DNA of 64,000 nt from Oscillospiraceae bacterium (GTDB taxonomy: Bacteria; Bacillota; Clostridia; Oscillospirales; Ruminococcaceae), in contig JAGAJN010000039.1 of NCBI GenBank assembly GCA_017828975.1, forward strand, positions 1-64,000, written 5' to 3'. Under the pieces are notes generated by a model, which made no database searches, had not been told where the DNA came from, and saw nothing but the letters and a program-made list of their open reading frames with translations. This document shows positions 9,916 through 18,705 of this stretch, one piece after another; position 1 is the stretch's first letter, and the number at the start of each line of letters is the position of its first letter. The translations under genes and the position numbers were made by a program.

Positions 9916-10527
9916 ATGAAAGGTTATAGAATAAGTATGCTCCGACACGGCAGAACAAGGGGAAATGACCAAGGGCTGTATATAGGAAAGACCGACCTTC
10001 CGCTGACCGAGGAGGGCAAGGAGGAGCTTCGTGACCTGTATGCGTCCTACGAATACCCCAGAGTGCATCGGGTGTATTCAAGCCCGCTGGAAAGAGCCGT
10101 TCAGTCTGCGGAGATACTGTTCCCCGACACGGACATCACCATTGCCGAGGACCTTCGGGAGATGGATTTCGGCGTTTTCGAGGGACTTCCCGCCGAGGAG
10201 CTTGTAAAGCTGGACAGCTACCGCAATTGGCTAAAGGGCGGTCTGGACAATCCCGCACCCAACGGCGAAAGCATGCGTGAAGTAATGGTCCGCTGCTACT
10301 CCGCCATGAACGCCATTATCCTCGATATGATGAAAAACGGCATCACCCACGCAGGCATTATGACACATTCGGGAATACTGATGAACACCCTTTCCTGCTT
10401 CGGTCTGCCGAAAATGAAGCCTATGGAATTCAACTGCCGCATGGGCTTCGGCTATGAGATAATGGTGACCGCAAATATGTGGCAGAACGGCAATACATTT
10501 GAGATACTCGGACGAATTCCCGAGTAA
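9916..10527 (+). CDS. Histidine phosphatase family protein (phosphoglycerate-mutase-like)
   Basis: This is a member of the branch-1 histidine phosphatase superfamily. SMLRHGRTRGN near the N-terminus holds the phosphorylated His and Arg, SSPLERAVQSAEIL is the second conserved segment, and a C-terminal MTHSGILM supplies the second His. The family includes cofactor-dependent phosphoglycerate mutases, alpha-ribazole phosphatase (CobC) and broad phosphatases. No cobalamin genes are nearby, so the substrate is open. The ATG at 9916 was preferred over a GTG at 9907, which sits only 3 nt from AAAGGA. The next gene starts 13 bp downstream, so they are probably co-transcribed. Confidence 0.85.
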   Translation: MKGYRISMLRHGRTRGNDQGLYIGKTDLPLTEEGKEELRDLYASYEYPRVHRVYSSPLERAVQSAEILFPDTDITIAEDLREMDFGVFEGLPAEELVKLDSYRNWLKGGLDNPAPNGESMREVMVRCYSAMNAIILDMMKNGITHAGIMTHSGILMNTLSCFGLPKMKPMEFNCRMGFGYEIMVTANMWQNGNTFEILGRIPE

Positions 10528-10540
10528 TGGGGGACGGCTT

Positions 10541-11359
10541 ATGAACGCTGACATCAAATCTGTAAAAAAGCTCGCCTACGACAAGCTGAGAGGCTGCTGG
10601 GGCGACGAAATAATGGTTTTTCTGTTAAATTCGGCGGTCATGGTGCTTTGCTTTGGAGTGTTCCTGACTGTGTACGCATGCTTCCTGAGAAACGACATTA
10701 TTTCGGGTGATATTCGCAGGATATTTTCCGAAAGCCCTGTTTTCGTGGGTATCTCCGCTTTAGTCGGGATACTTGCTTATATGGTTTCCGCTCCCGCATA
10801 CATCGGCAGCTGCTGGTGGACGATACACTATGTCAGGGACGACAGCAAGGACGTAAAATGTCTGCTTTCCTGCTATTCAACGCCCAGAGTGTTTTTCAGG
10901 TCCATGCAGATGAAGCTTGCGTCGGATATTCCCTGCACGCTGCTGCTGGCGGCGGTTTTCGGGGTGTATTTCCTATGCGATACGCTGATCTCGCCCCTTG
11001 ACGGCACCGGCTATGTTATTGCCTCTGTGTTTAAGTGGGTAATAACTCTGGCTGCCCTTTTGGCGGTTTTCGGGCTTATTCTCAGATTTGCCGCTGTGCC
11101 TTACATATACTGCCTTAACCATGACGACGGCTGCATTGAAAATATAAAGCATTGTTTCCGTCTGACAAGTCAGAACAAGCAGCTTATGCGGGATACTGCC
11201 GCCGTTTTTCTCAAAAGCTTCCCAATAATTGCAATAGTTATCAGCTGTATTTTCATTTTCCCCTATTGCTGCACGCTGTTTGCGGCGGTCTGTCTGAAAA
11301 TGTCGGAGGCTGAGAACATTCCCGAAAAGGCTGATGAAAATGACGTCAAGGACGATTGA
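10541..11359 (+). CDS. Polytopic membrane protein, DUF975-like
   Basis: The 272-residue protein starts at 10541 after GGGGGAC. A longer frame from 10499 overlaps the preceding gene and is not preferred. The N-terminus (KSVKKLAYDKLRGCWGDEI) resembles the amphipathic start of DUF975 integral membrane proteins. About five to six hydrophobic segments follow, and the C-terminus is acidic and soluble (ENIPEKADENDVKDD). No catalytic motif is visible. It overlaps the downstream rluA-type gene by 26 bp, implying translational coupling. The function is unknown and the family assignment is tentative. Confidence 0.7.
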   Translation: MNADIKSVKKLAYDKLRGCWGDEIMVFLLNSAVMVLCFGVFLTVYACFLRNDIISGDIRRIFSESPVFVGISALVGILAYMVSAPAYIGSCWWTIHYVRDDSKDVKCLLSCYSTPRVFFRSMQMKLASDIPCTLLLAAVFGVYFLCDTLISPLDGTGYVIASVFKWVITLAALLAVFGLILRFAAVPYIYCLNHDDGCIENIKHCFRLTSQNKQLMRDTAAVFLKSFPIIAIVISCIFIFPYCCTLFAAVCLKMSEAENIPEKADENDVKDD

Positions 11360-12200
11360 GTTTGTCATCTCTCCCAAAGAGGACGGTATGAGAACGGGAG
11401 AAATACTGCGTCTGAGGGGATTTTCCGCAAGGCGCACCGCCAAGATCAAGCGGACGGAAAACGGTCTGACGGTAAACGGTGCAGCCGTCGGTACGGGAAA
11501 TGTCCTTCATTCGGGGGACGTTCTTTCGGTGTATATGCCCGAGGAGGGTAAGGCGCCGAGATGTTCGCCCCGTCTTATGGGACTTGCCCCCGTCAGGTAC
11601 GAGGACGACGATGTTATCGTGTTTGCAAAGCCCGTGAATATGCCCGTACACACCTCTCAGGGACACAGGGACGACGCTCTGGAAAACCTGTTTGCCGCCG
11701 TCTGCCCGGGAATGGCGTTTCGTCCCATATACAGGCTGGACAAGGACACTTCGGGGCTTGTTCCCGTGGCGAAGAATTCTCATGCGGCACGGCTTTTGCA
11801 GAATAACATTAATAAGGTATATTTCGCCGCCGCCGAGGGTATCCTTGAGCGGGACGGCGTTATAGATGCGCCTGTCGGGCGGGAGGACGGTTCGGTGATA
11901 CGCCGATGTGTCCGTCCCGACGGGCAGTATGCGAGGACTGTCTATACTATTATAAAGGGAAATGGTTCGCACACGCTGGTGAGAGTTGTTCCCGAAACGG
12001 GCAGGACGCATCAGATAAGAGTGCATTTTGCGCATATTGGGCACCCTCTTGCGGGGGACGACCTGTATGGGGGGAGCCGTGAACGGATAGGTTTTCAGGC
12101 GCTTCACTGCGGTGAGATAAGCTTTGTAAGTCCGGTCAGCGGGAAAGAAGTCGTTTTATCCGAAAATATCAGAGATGATATGGCAGGGTTGTTTGAATAA
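11334..12200 (+). CDS. RluA-family pseudouridine synthase
   Basis: It isomerises specific uridines in rRNA or tRNA. The N-terminal S4-like RNA-binding domain (about residues 15-75, including LTVNGAAV) precedes the catalytic domain with YRLDKDTSGLVPVAK, where the first Asp is the nucleophile. The C-terminal RTHQIRVHFAHIGHPLAGD is typical of the RluA/RluC/RluD group. At 288 residues it is complete. Which uridine is modified cannot be read from sequence. It overlaps the upstream membrane-protein gene by 26 bp; luxS starts 17 bp downstream. Confidence 0.93.
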   Translation: MKMTSRTIEFVISPKEDGMRTGEILRLRGFSARRTAKIKRTENGLTVNGAAVGTGNVLHSGDVLSVYMPEEGKAPRCSPRLMGLAPVRYEDDDVIVFAKPVNMPVHTSQGHRDDALENLFAAVCPGMAFRPIYRLDKDTSGLVPVAKNSHAARLLQNNINKVYFAAAEGILERDGVIDAPVGREDGSVIRRCVRPDGQYARTVYTIIKGNGSHTLVRVVPETGRTHQIRVHFAHIGHPLAGDDLYGGSRERIGFQALHCGEISFVSPVSGKEVVLSENIRDDMAGLFE

Positions 12201-12217
12201 TGAAAGGTTGATGAAAA

Positions 12218-12682
12218 ATGGAAAGAATAGCAAGCTTCAGCGTAGACCACAGAAAGATCGGTGTAGGTATGTATATCTCCCGAATTGACGGGGATATTGT
12301 GACATATGACGTAAGAATGTGCAAGCCCAACGGCGGAGAGTATCTTTACGGTCCCGCTGCGCATACTATCGAGCACCTGTTTGCAACATATGCGAGGAAT
12401 TCCACCGTTTCGGACAAGGTGGTATATGTCGGTCCTATGGGCTGTATGACGGGATTTTATCTGCTGACAAGAGATCTTCCCCACGAGAAGGCGATCGAGC
12501 TTGTGCGGGATTCTATGCAGTTTATTATGGAATATGAAGGTGAGATCCCCGGTAACAGTGAGGCTGAATGCGGCAACTATCTCTACCATGACCTGAGAGG
12601 AGCAAAGAAGGCTGTGCTGCCTATCTTCTTTGAACTCGGAGGATATACCGTGGAAATGCTGAATTATGATGCGCATAATTAA
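12218..12682 (+). CDS. luxS: S-ribosylhomocysteine lyase
   Basis: LuxS cleaves S-ribosylhomocysteine to homocysteine and DPD, the precursor of autoinducer-2, in the activated methyl cycle. The protein is 154 residues, the family length. The metal-binding HTIEH motif near residue 50 and the later Cys in SEAECGNYLYHDL form the iron/zinc site, and GPMGCMTGFYL is the conserved central segment. AAAGGTTGAT precedes the ATG. No pfs gene is present nearby. Identity is very secure; whether AI-2 is used as a signal is not shown here. Confidence 0.97.
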   Translation: MERIASFSVDHRKIGVGMYISRIDGDIVTYDVRMCKPNGGEYLYGPAAHTIEHLFATYARNSTVSDKVVYVGPMGCMTGFYLLTRDLPHEKAIELVRDSMQFIMEYEGEIPGNSEAECGNYLYHDLRGAKKAVLPIFFELGGYTVEMLNYDAHN

Positions 12683-12754
12683 CAAAAATATCTGTTGAAA
12701 GTTGTATAACTGCACAAAAAGAATGAACAAATTTAAGCAAATCATCGAAAGTGG

Positions 12755-12782
12755 TTGATTTTTTCGGGAAATGAGTTATAAT
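12755..12782 (+). promoter_or_regulatory. Promoter for the M23 peptidase gene
   Basis: The -35 TTGATT (12755-12760) and -10 TATAAT (12777-12782) have a 16-bp spacer, about 60 bp upstream of the start codon. Confidence 0.6.
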
Positions 12783-12841
12783 TGTAACTGTTGTAACCAC
12801 TTTGTAATCATTTTGTTCCTTTTCCGAAAGGAGTTGTGCAG

Positions 12842-14653
12842 ATGAGGACGGAACAGATGTCTAAAGAAAATGAAACGTTTAAGTCAAATGAAAATAGATC
12901 GAATCCCGTCGTTATAGCAAATGCTGTCGGCAAATGCGTAAGCGACACGGCATATTTCGCAGCCCTCACCGCTGTCGGCGCAGTAAGGACAGGCGCTGCT
13001 TTCCTTGCAAAAAGGCTTGCTCCCAAGCTGAAAGAGGTTTTCGGCTCTCTGAGGAAGGCTATCGGCACATCTGCGGGAAATACGGCTTCCGTGTTTACCG
13101 CTTTCCTTAAAAGGAGAAAAGAGGTCGGCACACGTCAGGCTCTCGCTATGATCGCCGACGAGGTAAGAGAAAGCAAGGAAACTAAGAGAAAGCTTGCTGT
13201 TACCGCTGTAAATTACGGTCTGCCCATTGCTTCGGTCTGCGCTCTTGCAGCCGTTATCTCCGCCGAAACAAGCGTTGATTACGCTGTTGCCGTTGAGTAT
13301 AAGGGTCAGGAGCTGGGACTTGTAGCGGCTGATTCCATTATGGAGGAGGCAAAGCAGGAGGTCCAGAGCAAGATAACATATTACGATGTTGATGAAAACG
13401 TATACCAATCCGCTTCTATTGCTGTAAAGGCTGTTTCCGCTCAGGACGAGGTCATCAGCAGAGAACAGCTGGCTCAGAAGCTGGAGGAACAGCTCCCCGA
13501 GCTTGCAACTGCCGTTACCACCGCAGAGCAGGAGGAGAAAAAGGCAGTTTCCGTTGAGCCTACAAAGACTATGGAGGACAACAGCGGCAAGGTAAGGGCA
13601 TATTCTGTTACCGTTGACGGCGAGTTTATCGGTGCTGTTGAGGATTACAGCAGGCTGGAGGCTTACTTTGAGGAGCTGAAGTCCGAATATGCGGACGAGA
13701 ATGTTGTGGACGTTGAATTCAATAAGGATATTGAGTATGACACCGAAAGCTTTGTAAAGCCCGAGGAAGTCCGCAGCAGCGATTATTATATCAATATTTT
13801 CAATTCCGTTGTAAGCGAGCCTGTTTATTATGAAGTTCAGCTGGGAGATAATCCCTGGAATATCGCAAGAGATAACGATATGACCTTGGACGAGCTTAAA
13901 CAGTGCGTTGCTACAAACGACGGCGAGATCGTCCCCGATATTACAAAGAAGTGCAATGTGGGAACGGTCATTCAGCTCAGTCAGGAGGTCAAGTATCTCC
14001 AGCCTGAGATAATCAAAGAAGAAACCTTCCAGGTCGGCTATCATCTCCCCGAGATACAGGTAAAGGACGACACCATGTTCGTCGGTATGGAAAGAGTTGA
14101 TACCGAGGGCACATCGGGCATTATGGAATATCATGTTTACGCCACCTATGCGGACGGCGTTAAGGTTTCCGAGGAAAATATCGACGAGCCTAAGGTCATA
14201 GAGGAAGCTACCGCAAGAGTTGTAAGAGTCGGCACTATTGAGCCTTCTACATATGTAAGCAAGGGCACAGGCGGTTCGGGCGAATACTACTGGCCTGTAA
14301 GCGGCGGCAAGATCACCTCTTATATGGGCGACGGCAGAGGACACAAGGGCATCGACATCGGCGCTCCTTACGGTACTCCCATCTACGCCGCAGAAGAGGG
14401 CAAGGTCATCGAAACGGGAAGCGGCTGGAACGGCGGCTACGGCAACTGTATCAGAATTCAGCATCCCGACGGAAATGTTACCGTTTATGCCCACCAGAGC
14501 AGTCTGGCTGTCGGCTACGGCGAATATGTTGTCAAGGGACAGCTTATCGGCTATGTAGGAAGCACGGGCGATTCCAGCGGAAATCATCTCCATTTTGAGG
14601 TGCGTTCAAACGGACGTTATCTCGACCCCCTGAATTATGTTTCACAGTATTAA
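12842..14653 (+). CDS. Membrane-anchored LysM-G5-M23 cell wall endopeptidase
   Basis: This is a predicted peptidoglycan endopeptidase, 603 residues from the ATG at 12842 (AAAGGAG 9 nt upstream). A cytosolic, basic N-terminal region of about 115 residues precedes a membrane segment near 118-141. An outside linker with coiled-coil tendency follows, then a LysM domain (VYYEVQLGDNPWNIARDNDM), a G5-like region (EIIKEETFQVGYHLPEIQV), and a C-terminal M23 domain. The M23 metal ligands are in GHKGIDIGAPYG and GNHLHFEVRSNG. The domain order is typical of clostridial morphogenesis or sporulation peptidases. It has its own promoter and a strong terminator. The exact biological role is not known. Confidence 0.92.
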   Translation: MRTEQMSKENETFKSNENRSNPVVIANAVGKCVSDTAYFAALTAVGAVRTGAAFLAKRLAPKLKEVFGSLRKAIGTSAGNTASVFTAFLKRRKEVGTRQALAMIADEVRESKETKRKLAVTAVNYGLPIASVCALAAVISAETSVDYAVAVEYKGQELGLVAADSIMEEAKQEVQSKITYYDVDENVYQSASIAVKAVSAQDEVISREQLAQKLEEQLPELATAVTTAEQEEKKAVSVEPTKTMEDNSGKVRAYSVTVDGEFIGAVEDYSRLEAYFEELKSEYADENVVDVEFNKDIEYDTESFVKPEEVRSSDYYINIFNSVVSEPVYYEVQLGDNPWNIARDNDMTLDELKQCVATNDGEIVPDITKKCNVGTVIQLSQEVKYLQPEIIKEETFQVGYHLPEIQVKDDTMFVGMERVDTEGTSGIMEYHVYATYADGVKVSEENIDEPKVIEEATARVVRVGTIEPSTYVSKGTGGSGEYYWPVSGGKITSYMGDGRGHKGIDIGAPYGTPIYAAEEGKVIETGSGWNGGYGNCIRIQHPDGNVTVYAHQSSLAVGYGEYVVKGQLIGYVGSTGDSSGNHLHFEVRSNGRYLDPLNYVSQY

Positions 14654-14659
14654 AAATCA

Positions 14660-14692
14660 GCCTCTCCCGAGGATCTTCGGGGGAGGCTTTTT
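14660..14692 (+). terminator. Strong intrinsic terminator after M23 gene
   Basis: GCCTCTCCCGAG pairs with TTCGGGGGAGGC around a short loop and is followed by TTTTT. A heptad-like run (GCGGAGA GCGGAAA GCGGAA) lies just downstream at about 14708-14728. Confidence 0.85.
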
Positions 14693-14761
14693 GCTTGAAT
14701 GTGAAGTGCGGAGAGCGGAAAGCGGAATTATGAAAATGCCGATAAATTGGTGTTTTTTGTC

Positions 14762-14790
14762 TTTACAAACGGGGAAATGTGTGTTATAAT
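14762..14790 (+). promoter_or_regulatory. Consensus promoter for amidohydrolase gene
   Basis: The -35 TTTACA and -10 TATAAT are separated by exactly 17 bp, 30 bp before the start codon. Confidence 0.7.
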
Positions 14791-14819
14791 ATAGGCAAAT
14801 AAAATAGGAGCATTTTTAT

Positions 14820-15611
14820 ATGATAATAGATTTTCACACCCACGCTTTTGCGGACAGTATTGCCGAACGTGCTATTTCGTCCCTTGAAAAAAATGCCATG
14901 TCCCGTGCTCACACAAGGGGGACGCTTGACGGTCTTATTGAAAAGATGGACATCTGCGGCGTTGACAAATCGGTGCTGCTGACAATTGCCACAAAGCCCA
15001 CTCAGCAGACGGTCATCAACAACTGGGCGGCAGAGGTAAAGTCGGAGCGGATACTCCCCTTCGGCAGTGTTCACCCCGATGCAGAGGACGCTCTTTCCGA
15101 ATTGGAGCGCATCAAGGCTCTGGGACTTTACGGAGTCAAGCTGCACCCGGAATACCAGAACTTTTTCGTCGGTGAAGAGAGAATGATGCCTATCTATCGG
15201 AAATGTGCGGAGCTTAGGCTGCCCGTTATCTTCCATGCGGGAATGGACGCCGTTTCCCCGAAGGTCGTCAGATGTATGCCCGAGGAGGCTTTGAAGGTGC
15301 ACAGGTCAGTCCCCGAAATGACCATGATACTCGCCCATTTCGGCGGAAACTGCCGCTGGGACGAGGTGGAAAAGCATCTGGTGGGGGAGGACATTTACTT
15401 CGACATCGCCTACTGCGGCGGACGTATCCCCGATAAAACGGCGGAGCGCATTATCCGTAACCACGGCTCGGACAAGATACTGTTTGCCAGCGATATGCCC
15501 TGGCAGCTGCCGTCGGAGATAATGCTCATGCTCTCAAGGCTGGATATTTCCGATTCCGACCGTGAAAATATTTGTCACAAAAATGCAGAGAAAATTCTCG
15601 GACTTGGCTGA
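14820..15611 (+). CDS. Amidohydrolase-2 family metal-dependent hydrolase
   Basis: This is a TIM-barrel metal-dependent hydrolase of 263 residues. MIIDFHTHAF supplies the N-terminal HxH metal ligands, GVKLHPEYQ and VIFHAGM hold later barrel residues, AHFGG is a further His, and LFASDMPW carries the conserved Asp. This is the pattern of the amidohydrolase-2 group (decarboxylases and lactonases such as ACMSD). TAGGAG lies upstream of the ATG. It is monocistronic with its own promoter. The substrate cannot be inferred from the neighbours. Confidence 0.85.
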   Translation: MIIDFHTHAFADSIAERAISSLEKNAMSRAHTRGTLDGLIEKMDICGVDKSVLLTIATKPTQQTVINNWAAEVKSERILPFGSVHPDAEDALSELERIKALGLYGVKLHPEYQNFFVGEERMMPIYRKCAELRLPVIFHAGMDAVSPKVVRCMPEEALKVHRSVPEMTMILAHFGGNCRWDEVEKHLVGEDIYFDIAYCGGRIPDKTAERIIRNHGSDKILFASDMPWQLPSEIMLMLSRLDISDSDRENICHKNAEKILGLG

Positions 15612-15738
15612 AAAAGTTCAATTTTTTTATTATTTAGCATATAATATACCAAAAACCCAGATAGCGTTTAGTGCATTTTAACAGCATATTTGTTAATATG
15701 TGCTTATATTCTCGGTACAATTTGTTCAAAATTACATA

Positions 15739-15767
15739 TTGCTAAAAAGTTGCAAAAATGTTATAAT
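15739..15767 (+). promoter_or_regulatory. Promoter of the type IV pilus operon
   Basis: The -35 TTGCTA (15739-15744) and -10 TATAAT (15762-15767) are 17 bp apart. The predicted leader to pilC is about 90 nt. I looked for a c-di-GMP riboswitch in it and did not recognise the class I or class II consensus. Confidence 0.65.
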
Positions 15768-15863
15768 CATATAGTATCATAGGCAGGAAGTATCTGTCAG
15801 CCGTGCGCCCGGCGTTTGACATATCCTGTCGGGTAAAAATATCCACTTCGGAGGTGTCGGATT

Positions 15864-17054
15864 ATGAAGACTTTTATCTATACTGCCACTGACGTTCAGG
15901 GAAATACCGTCAAAAATGCAAGGATGCAGGCGGAGGACGTCAATGACTTTCTGGATAAAATCAACGAAAAAGGACTTTTCTGTTCGAGCTATAAAGAAAC
16001 GAACTCAAAAGGTGACAAAAATATTTATAAGTTCAAGACAAAGGAGCTTTCATTCAACTGCCGTCAGCTCAGTGCAATGATCAGCTCCGGACTTACCCTT
16101 GTAAAGGCGCTGGACATTCTCTATAAGGAGCAGCCCAAGGAAGCGACAAAGCGAGTATTCCGAGAGGTTTACGATGAGGTTCAGAAGGGTCGTTCCTTCT
16201 CCGATGCGCTTAAAATGCAGGACGGTGCTTTCCCTGACTTCTTTATCAGTATGATCGCTGCGGGCGAAGCTTCCGGTCAGCTGGACGTTATCATGAAGCG
16301 ACTTGAAGACCACTACGCAAAGGAAGGTAAGCTTGCCAACAAGATCAGAGGCGCACTTATGTATCCTATTATTCTGTTGGTTCTTCTGATCGCGGTTATC
16401 ATCGTTCTGGCGGTAATGGTTTTCCCTGTTTTCCGTGATATGGCGGGCGACGATGTAAACGCTATCGCAAAGTTCCTGTTCGCTTTCTCGGACAGCCTTA
16501 TTGCTCACTGGTATGTTTATCTGCTGGTAATCGGTATCGTGATATTCGTTGTCAACTATCTGCTGAAGATCGAAACTGTGCGGCTTAAATGGGATAAATT
16601 CCTTATTAAGATGCCTGCGGTAGGCAAGCTTCTCGTTAAGGTGTATACAGGACGTTTCGCAAGAACTCTGTCTTCTCTTTACTCAAGCGGTATCCCCATG
16701 GTAGAATCCCTCGAAAGATCCTCCAGGATCCTCGGAAATACATTTATCGTCAAGTCCTTTGAAACGGTTGTTGACGAAGTAAAGCAGGGTGATCAGCTCT
16801 CCGCTGCTATCCAGAGAACAGGCATTTTCGAGTCAATGTTCTGCTCTATCATCTATGTCGGTGAGGAATCCGGTGCGCTGGACTCCATTCTTGAAAAGAC
16901 TTCCGACTTCTACGAGGAAGAATCCGATGCTGCTATCGGTCAGCTGGTAGGTATGATCGAGCCTGTAATGCTTATCATCATGGGTGTTGTTATCGGTCTG
17001 GTACTGGCAGGCGTATTCCCGCTGCTCTACTCCGGTCTGGACGAAGTTTCGTAA
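15864..17054 (+). CDS. pilC: Type IV pilus inner-membrane platform protein
   Basis: PilC/GspF is the polytopic platform on which assembly ATPases act. The 396-residue protein has two T2SSF domains, each followed by hydrophobic segments: FNCRQLSAMISSGLTLVKAL starts the first, and the second includes RFARTLSSLYSSGIPMVESL. Membrane segments lie near residues 165-190, 215-235 and 365-390. The length is typical. The start is supported by GGAGGTG upstream. It is the first gene of the pilus operon, followed by the PilM-PilN fusion after 76 bp. Confidence 0.94.
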   Translation: MKTFIYTATDVQGNTVKNARMQAEDVNDFLDKINEKGLFCSSYKETNSKGDKNIYKFKTKELSFNCRQLSAMISSGLTLVKALDILYKEQPKEATKRVFREVYDEVQKGRSFSDALKMQDGAFPDFFISMIAAGEASGQLDVIMKRLEDHYAKEGKLANKIRGALMYPIILLVLLIAVIIVLAVMVFPVFRDMAGDDVNAIAKFLFAFSDSLIAHWYVYLLVIGIVIFVVNYLLKIETVRLKWDKFLIKMPAVGKLLVKVYTGRFARTLSSLYSSGIPMVESLERSSRILGNTFIVKSFETVVDEVKQGDQLSAAIQRTGIFESMFCSIIYVGEESGALDSILEKTSDFYEEESDAAIGQLVGMIEPVMLIIMGVVIGLVLAGVFPLLYSGLDEVS

Positions 17055-17130
17055 AACCAAGGATAAATTTGCCGAGGGCTACGGCTTTAAGGCAATGCTA
17101 TTATAATTAAAAATTAGTGAGGTGACGAGT

Positions 17131-18705
17131 ATGCTTTCATTTGATATTACAGACAGACATATCCGGATCGTTCGCGGTATTGAGAACCGTGGACGTATCA
17201 AGATCTACGACGCTTCTACCATCGAGGTAAGCGAAGGTCTGATTGTAAATGGTCATATAAAAGATATACCCAAGGTTGCAACTCTTATTAACGAAGAGTT
17301 GAAGGCAAAGAAAATGAGCGACAAGGACGCAGTTGTTAGTATCTCCTCGAACCTTGTTATCTTCAAGGAGCTGCACATTCCTAAAGCAAAGGGTATGCAG
17401 CTGCTGACAATGGTACAGAACCAGATGCAGCACACAATGGGTATCAGCGACGATTACAGTATCTCCTATACCATTGCGGGCGATATTGAGGAGGACGGCG
17501 TTCAGGCGCAGAGAATTCTCGCAACAGCTTGTCCTTTTGAAATTGTTGACTGCTTCAGAAAGGTATTCAACTTCTTAGGTATAGACCTGAGATCAATCGC
17601 AGTTTCCTGTAACTGTATCTCCCGTCTGATACTGAACGATATGAAGATCAGAGCTAAAATGCCTCTGCTGGTCGTTCAGATCGACCCCAACTTCGTAAGC
17701 CTTAACCTTTACGAAAATCATCAGCTTTCATTCTCCAGATTCGCTTCCATTGACCCCGCAGACTACGAAAACTCCGAAGACTATGTTTACGAGGCTGTCA
17801 ATGAGAACATCTTCAGAATGTTCCAGTTCCATAAATCCAAGAACAACGGTGCTCAGATCTCCAATGTAATCTTCTACGGCGACACCTCCGATTACAAGCG
17901 TCTGACCGATTCTCTGGAGGGTATGGACATCAACTGCAACATTCTCCAGGTGCCCAGCGTAATCTCCGGTTATGAGAATATCGAATTCTCGCACTATGCA
18001 AACGCTATCGGTGCAATGTTCAAGCGTCAGAGGGACGTTGAGCGTATCAACCTGCTGGAAGTAGACGCTTCCTCCGGACGTACCGCCGCAGGTGCTTCCT
18101 TCTTCGCAACAGTCGGCATTACATTCGGTATTTCCGCAGCTCTCGTTGCTGTTGCAGCTCTCGGTCTTAACATCAACATCACAGGTATGGAGAAGGAGAT
18201 CGGCGAGATAGATGCTTACATAAACAGCCCCGAGGTCCTCGAGCAGATCGCTGAGGTCGATAAGACCGACGAGCAGATCGGCAAGGTAGCTAAGTATAAG
18301 GATCAGGCTATTCTCGTTAAGACAGCGTTTGAGAGCCTTCCCGTTCTCAAGACTGAGGTGTTCAACGACGTTGCAGAGTCCTTCGATGCGGTTGACGATA
18401 CCTATTGGAATGAGGTCGCTTATGAGGACGGCGTAGTTGTCATCACGGGCGTATCTACCGACGTGAACGGTCCTTATCAGGTAGCACAGAATCTGTTTGA
18501 CCTCGATAAGTATGACAACATCGAATATGTGGGCTTCGGCGAGCCTGACGACAATGATGGTGAGAACGCTGTTGCTGAGCTTATGGGTCTGCATGAGTTT
18601 GAAATGAACTTCAGACTTCGCCAGAATATCGATCCCGATGAACAAAAACCGGAAGAGGAAACACCCGCAGAGGAAACTCCTGCTGAGGAAGGCGGTGCTG
18701 CATAA
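17131..18705 (+). CDS. PilM-PilN fusion (GspL-like) pilus assembly protein
   Basis: The protein is 524 residues with start ATG at 17131 after GTGAGGTGA; a GTG at 17122 would destroy that site. Residues 1-300 resemble the actin-like PilM fold (LSFDITDRHIRIVRG, with a central VVQIDPNFVSLNLYEN). At about 305-309 comes INLLE, like the PilN N-terminal INLLP motif that normally docks into PilM. A membrane helix follows near 322-347, then a coiled linker and a PilN-like outside domain, ending in a Glu/Pro-rich tail. Most type IV pilus systems encode PilM and PilN separately, whereas T2SS GspL is a comparable fusion. It overlaps the next gene by one base (TAATG). Confidence 0.85.
   Translation: MLSFDITDRHIRIVRGIENRGRIKIYDASTIEVSEGLIVNGHIKDIPKVATLINEELKAKKMSDKDAVVSISSNLVIFKELHIPKAKGMQLLTMVQNQMQHTMGISDDYSISYTIAGDIEEDGVQAQRILATACPFEIVDCFRKVFNFLGIDLRSIAVSCNCISRLILNDMKIRAKMPLLVVQIDPNFVSLNLYENHQLSFSRFASIDPADYENSEDYVYEAVNENIFRMFQFHKSKNNGAQISNVIFYGDTSDYKRLTDSLEGMDINCNILQVPSVISGYENIEFSHYANAIGAMFKRQRDVERINLLEVDASSGRTAAGASFFATVGITFGISAALVAVAALGLNINITGMEKEIGEIDAYINSPEVLEQIAEVDKTDEQIGKVAKYKDQAILVKTAFESLPVLKTEVFNDVAESFDAVDDTYWNEVAYEDGVVVITGVSTDVNGPYQVAQNLFDLDKYDNIEYVGFGEPDDNDGENAVAELMGLHEFEMNFRLRQNIDPDEQKPEEETPAEETPAEEGGAA

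Noticed and set aside
12884-14593. 569-codon minus-strand frame opposite the M23 peptidase gene
   Set aside because: Shadow frame with hydrophobic composition typical of antisense; the plus-strand gene has clear LysM and M23 domains.
15768-15863. c-di-GMP riboswitch in the pilC leader
   Set aside because: The leader is long enough, but neither the class I core (GCAAACC and GACGCAAAGCC) nor the class II pseudoknot pattern was found.
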